Source of the DNA: Methanolobus sp. UBA474
GTDB lineage: Archaea; Halobacteriota; Methanosarcinia; Methanosarcinales; Methanosarcinaceae
Length of the DNA stretch: 9,439 bases
Assembly: GCA_002501695.1 (NCBI GenBank)
Contig: DANZ01000143.1
Span: 1 to 9,439 of the forward strand
Reading direction: 5' to 3'
Part shown: positions 7,009 through 9,439 of the stretch, in pieces
How the letters are laid out: each line of letters opens with the position of its first letter
Position numbering within the stretch: the first letter of the stretch is position 1
Notes under the pieces: generated by a model
What the model was told of the DNA's origin: nothing
Seen by the model: the letters and a program-made list of their open reading frames with translations, nothing else
Database searches by the model: none
Translations under genes and position numbers: made by a program

Positions 7009-7103
7009 ATCATCGTTTGATCTAAGAATCAAAGCTATCCTGACCCCGCAAAAATGATCCTATCAGAAAAGTGACTATAATTCGGCTCGAAAGGTCCTTA
7101 CGG

Positions 7104-8042
7104 CTAATTTGCAATGGATAAAAGGACCAGCAGCACGACAAACCGCACAAGTATACTTACACCGGTTGAGAAGGTTACGATCCCTATGCCTGTCCGTGCG
7201 CCGAATATGGATATGTACCTGGGCAGAAGGGTACGGATACTGAATATAGGGAGCATGAACATACTGCCAAGCATGAGTACGATCATCGCCTGCAGAGGTG
7301 ATATCCCGTTATTACTTAACATGGGGCCCAGCAGCGATATCCCGAGGATGGGGCTTGCGACAAAACTTGTAAGAGGCACTATGCTTTCAGGCGGGATGCC
7401 GAAAATTTCCGCAAGTGGCAGGACGCTGAAAACCTCAAAGGCACCCCTGTCCCGGAGGTAGAACACCAGTGTTGTCATTGCCAGATAGACCACAGATATC
7501 TTTATGAACAACTTCTTATTCTTGACCAGTGTCCTTTTGACAGCTTCTTTAAGGCTTATATTTTTGTCAGTGATCGTTTCCTCGAACTTGCAGGGGTTCT
7601 TTTTCAGCAGCAGCTTGCTAAGAATAATCACAACGGCCACTTTCACGATAGCTGTCAGTATGAAGACCATTACGTAGAAGCCACCGACAACCGGGCCCAG
7701 AGCAGGCAGCACTATCGGTATCTGATAAGTGAATATCTCCCTTACATATGCAGGCGTACTGTTCATCAAAGCGCACAAAGCTGCCTCCCTGTTGTTTATG
7801 CATCCGTTATCCCGGAAATTGACCACCATTGTGTTAGCTGCAACAGTGGATCCCATGGACACAACAAACGATGAAGCGCATGTGTCCGGCAGGTTAGTGA
7901 ATCTGAACAGGGGACTTGCAAAGCGCGATAACTTCTGCATCAGGCCCAGTTCTATAAGGAGGCCGGTCCCGAACAGCCCGATGAATATTACTATCAGGAT
8001 AGGAATAGCAAAGTCAAGGGCACTGATGAGAACCTCAAACAT
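7104..8042 (-). CDS. Nucleoside-recognition (gate) domain integral membrane protein
   Basis: A 312-residue multi-pass membrane protein resembling the archaeal nucleoside-recognition/gate family (SpmA/SpmB- and FeoB-gate-like). Hydrophobic segments are visible around residues 8-31, 105-145, 178-196, 222-241, 251-268 and 294-311. A polar conserved-looking loop, S62-M-G-S-T-V-A-A-N70, lies in the first half, and a G-I-S-P-L-Q stretch followed by S-I-R-T-L-L-P (residues 268-274) lies in the second. The halves look like diverged copies of one gate unit. A basic, acidic-mixed loop (146-177) is probably cytoplasmic. The ATG at 8040-8042 has an in-frame TAA two codons upstream, so the start cannot move further out, yet no good ribosome-binding site precedes it. 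The transported substrate is unknown; the family name reflects domain naming, not proven function. No functional link to the che operon is evident. Confidence 0.8.
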   Translation of the reverse strand: MFEVLISALDFAIPILIVIFIGLFGTGLLIELGLMQKLSRFASPLFRFTNLPDTCASSFVVSMGSTVAANTMVVNFRDNGCINNREAALCALMNSTPAYVREIFTYQIPIVLPALGPVVGGFYVMVFILTAIVKVAVVIILSKLLLKKNPCKFEETITDKNISLKEAVKRTLVKNKKLFIKISVVYLAMTTLVFYLRDRGAFEVFSVLPLAEIFGIPPESIVPLTSFVASPILGISLLGPMLSNNGISPLQAMIVLMLGSMFMLPIFSIRTLLPRYISIFGARTGIGIVTFSTGVSILVRFVVLLVLLSIAN

Positions 8043-8133
8043 GGCTTATGGTAGAAGGCAGGAACTAAATTAACCTATCTCTCATAAGTCATGGTCCGGG
8101 GGAGACTTTCCGCCATGGATTATTATCGTTGCA

Positions 8134-8147
8134 AAAACTTATATCAT
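8134..8147 (+). promoter_or_regulatory. TATA-like promoter for the trm112-DUF7524-pyrG cluster
   Basis: AAAACTTATATCAT fits an archaeal BRE/TATA arrangement (A-rich then CTTATAT). A start about 25 bases downstream would be near 8165-8170, giving a very short leader before the ATG at 8176. This lies in the 133-bp divergent gap 8043-8175. The minus-strand gene must use the same gap, perhaps through the CAATATATTAC read leftward at 8151-8161, but that is less clear. Confidence 0.55.
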
Positions 8148-8175
8148 TGTAATATATTGGTAGGTACTGATCGAG

Positions 8176-8358
8176 ATGAAAAAGGACCTTATGGAAATTC
8201 TTGCCTGCCCCGTCTGCAAGGGCGACCTTATCCTCAACATTGAAAAGGAGGAAGGGAATGAGGTCATTTCCGGTACTCTTTATTGTCCGAAATGCAAAGA
8301 ATACTATCCCATTGAAGAGGGCATTCCAAATATGCTTCCTCCTGACCTAAGGGAATAG
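8176..8358 (+). CDS. trm112: Trm112-like zinc-ribbon protein (methyltransferase activator)
   Basis: A 60-residue protein of the Trm112p/UPF0434 family. In eukaryotes and archaea, Trm112 stabilises and activates several SAM-dependent methyltransferases that modify tRNA, rRNA or translation factors. Two Cys pairs, C11-P-V-C14 and C37-P-K-C40, form the zinc ribbon, and the Y44-P-I-E-E-G-I-P-N-M-L stretch is the family C-terminal signature. The N-terminal start K-K-D-L-M-E-I-L-A-C is typical. The length is normal for the short archaeal/bacterial form. It is the first gene of a probable three-gene transcript and ends 17 bases before the next start. Its partner methyltransferases are not in this window. 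Confidence 0.92.
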   Translation: MKKDLMEILACPVCKGDLILNIEKEEGNEVISGTLYCPKCKEYYPIEEGIPNMLPPDLRE

Positions 8359-8363
8359 CCGGC

Positions 8364-8368
8364 GAGGA
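8364..8368 (+). promoter_or_regulatory. Ribosome-binding site supporting a TTG start
   Basis: GAGGA seven bases before TTG (8376-8378). It argues for TTG as the start of the DUF7524-like gene, rather than the in-frame GTG at 8385. Confidence 0.55.
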
Positions 8369-8375
8369 CACACAA

Positions 8376-9047
8376 TTGCAACAGGTGCACATTAACAGGC
8401 TTGGAGTCAACTCTATTGAATTCGATACCACTACGGTTGAGATGCCTTTGTCTCCGGGTGAGGAACGAAGTTTTGAACTGGTGATGATCAATTACGGTGC
8501 TCCCACTCATGTGAACCTCACCCTGAGCGATTCCCTGCGTGAGAATATTACCATGCTTGAGGACAACCCTTACGTCCGGCACGAAGAGTACATCCCGATA
8601 ATAGCCAGGATACCTTATGGCGGGAGGCTCTACACCAGGGGGCAGTTATTCGTTACAGTAGGTTATGGCTCCAAAAAAGCCGGCTTTGATTTCAATGTCG
8701 GGCTGCCAGGTCCGGATGATGCCAATTTCACGGTCGATGTGGACAAATCACTATCAACTCCAAACAGGAGTTCTTCCTACGGGCGCAAAGATCGCAGGGA
8801 CAGCTGGGGCGCCCAGCTTCCTGAGATCTCACTGCAGATGGTAAGCTCTGTCTTTGAGATGGTGTCCTCCAAATCGGTCTACATGGTAGCAGCTTTTGTA
8901 TTCCTTCTGTCTGTGGTGATCATGGTCATGATATTGCTTTCCGTGGACTTTGAGCCTTTCTTCGGGTTCTATCCGTCGGTCTTGTATTCGATCCTTCTTA
9001 CTTTCATAATGGCATTATTATTGATCCGACTTCCTATATTCAAATAA
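8376..9047 (+). CDS. DUF7524-like membrane-anchored archaeal protein, function unknown
   Basis: 223 residues. The soluble N-terminal part (1-165) is beta-rich: V4-H-I-N-R opening, an N46-Y-G-A-P-T-H-V segment and a D63-x-P-Y-V-region, resembling the haloarchaeal/methanogen DUF7524 pattern (VHxNR, then N-x-G-x-x-T/V-H-V). This match is from memory of the family's sequence style. A Ser/Arg/Asp-rich linker (about 125-150) precedes two membrane segments at about 168-190 and 195-221, and the protein ends just after a short basic tail. No signal peptide is visible, so it is a C-terminally anchored protein. The domain may be immunoglobulin-like (conserved-NEW/CARDB-style sandwich), which is inference. 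It starts with TTG after GAGGA and sits between the Trm112-like gene and pyrG, 19 bases before the latter. Confidence 0.75.
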   Translation: MQQVHINRLGVNSIEFDTTTVEMPLSPGEERSFELVMINYGAPTHVNLTLSDSLRENITMLEDNPYVRHEEYIPIIARIPYGGRLYTRGQLFVTVGYGSKKAGFDFNVGLPGPDDANFTVDVDKSLSTPNRSSSYGRKDRRDSWGAQLPEISLQMVSSVFEMVSSKSVYMVAAFVFLLSVVIMVMILLSVDFEPFFGFYPSVLYSILLTFIMALLLIRLPIFK

Positions 9048-9066
9048 AAACAAGGCGATGCATCAC

Positions 9067-9439
9067 ATGAAGTATATTATAGTAACCGGCGGAGTAATGA
9101 GCGGACTCGGCAAGGGAATAACCACCGCTTCTATCGGGCGCAACCTGAAGAACAAGGGCTATAAGGTAACAGCCATCAAGATAGATCCTTACATCAATAT
9201 CGATGCAGGTACAATGAGCCCTTTCCAGCATGGAGAGGTCTTCGTAACCGACGATGGGGCGGAGACCGACCTTGATCTCGGTCACTACGAACGGTTCACC
9301 GGCACCCGGATGGGCAAGGGGAACAACCTCACGACAGGGCAGGTTTATTTCTCGGTGATCTCCAAGGAGCGGCGGGGCGACTATCTCGGGAAGACCGTCC
9401 AGGTGATTCCCCATATCACGGACGAGATCAAGGATTACA
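9067..9439 (+). CDS. pyrG: CTP synthase, N-terminal part (gene continues past right edge)
   Basis: CTP synthase makes CTP from UTP, ATP and glutamine. The first 124 residues are visible and belong to the synthetase (amidoligase) domain. They show the P-loop T7-G-G-V-M-S-G-L-G-K-G, the K39-I-D-P-Y-I-N-I-D-A-G-T-M-S-P segment that binds nucleotide and Mg, H55-G-E-V-F-V, and D69-L-G-H-Y-E-R-F. Met11 in the P-loop, where bacteria usually have Val, is common in archaeal copies as I recall. The glutaminase domain lies outside the window. The ATG at 9067 gives the standard MKYI start; an in-frame ATG at 9058 would add only MHH. An AAGGCG lies upstream. Likely cotranscribed with the two preceding genes. 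Confidence 0.97.
   Translation, partial: MKYIIVTGGVMSGLGKGITTASIGRNLKNKGYKVTAIKIDPYINIDAGTMSPFQHGEVFVTDDGAETDLDLGHYERFTGTRMGKGNNLTTGQVYFSVISKERRGDYLGKTVQVIPHITDEIKDY

Noticed and set aside
7016..7033. Inverted repeat TTTGAT-CTAAGA-ATCAAA as a terminator for the membrane-protein gene
   Set aside because: Arms are only six bases and AT-rich, and no T-run follows on the minus strand, so a terminator is not supported.
9040..9414. Minus-strand open frame (124 codons) at the right edge
   Set aside because: Antisense to the strongly recognisable CTP synthase N-terminal domain.
1..9439. CRISPR array, tRNA, rRNA, insertion sequence or prophage genes
   Set aside because: No regularly spaced repeats, tRNA-like cloverleaf, transposase or phage motifs were seen. 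Nearly all bases are accounted for by the listed genes and short intergenic regions.

Overview
The window looks like a euryarchaeal methanogen chromosome, most likely Methanosarcinales or a close relative. The start-site contexts and AT-rich TATA-like promoters are archaeal. The + strand carries an archaeal set (a Trm112-type zinc-ribbon protein, a haloarchaeal/methanogen-type DUF7524-like membrane protein, and an archaeal-style CTP synthase). The - strand carries a bacterial/archaeal chemotaxis operon. The lineage is inferred from gene content and protein style; no marker gene settles it.

Positions 1-6864 (- strand) form one compact operon read right to left: cheY, cheB, cheA, cheC, a 709-residue FtsA-like actin-family ATPase, and cheR, which runs off the left edge. 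Spacing is tight: cheY and cheB abut, the actin-like gene starts one base after cheC ends, and cheR overlaps the actin-like gene by 8 bases behind a strong GGAGGT. CheA is the histidine kinase, CheY and CheB are its phospho-acceptors, CheR and CheB set receptor methylation, and CheC is a CheY-P phosphatase of the two-site family with one site apparently lost. No receptor, cheW, cheD or archaellum adaptor (cheF) is visible; they may lie beyond the left edge or elsewhere.

The most unusual item is the actin-like gene. Its first ~375 residues are a complete FtsA-type ATPase core including the FtsA-style 1C insertion. Its last ~335 residues are a chain of small beta-rich modules with a recurring Asn-Gly turn, resembling beta-grasp (ThiS/ubiquitin-like) units. 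It sits between cheC and cheR, where cheD is often found in this type of operon, and its coupling to both neighbours suggests co-production with the signalling proteins.

Positions 6865-7103 are noncoding. They hold the operon's likely promoter (AT-rich, about 6941-6970), a perfect dyad TGTGCAA-ATA-TTGCACA in the probable leader, and weaker dyads nearby.

Positions 7104-8042 (- strand) encode a multi-pass membrane protein of the nucleoside-recognition/gate type. A 133-bp divergent intergenic region separates it from a + strand cluster: Trm112-like (8176-8358), DUF7524-like membrane protein (8376-9047, TTG start) and pyrG (from 9067, cut by the right edge). The gaps of 17 and 19 bases suggest one transcript for these three.
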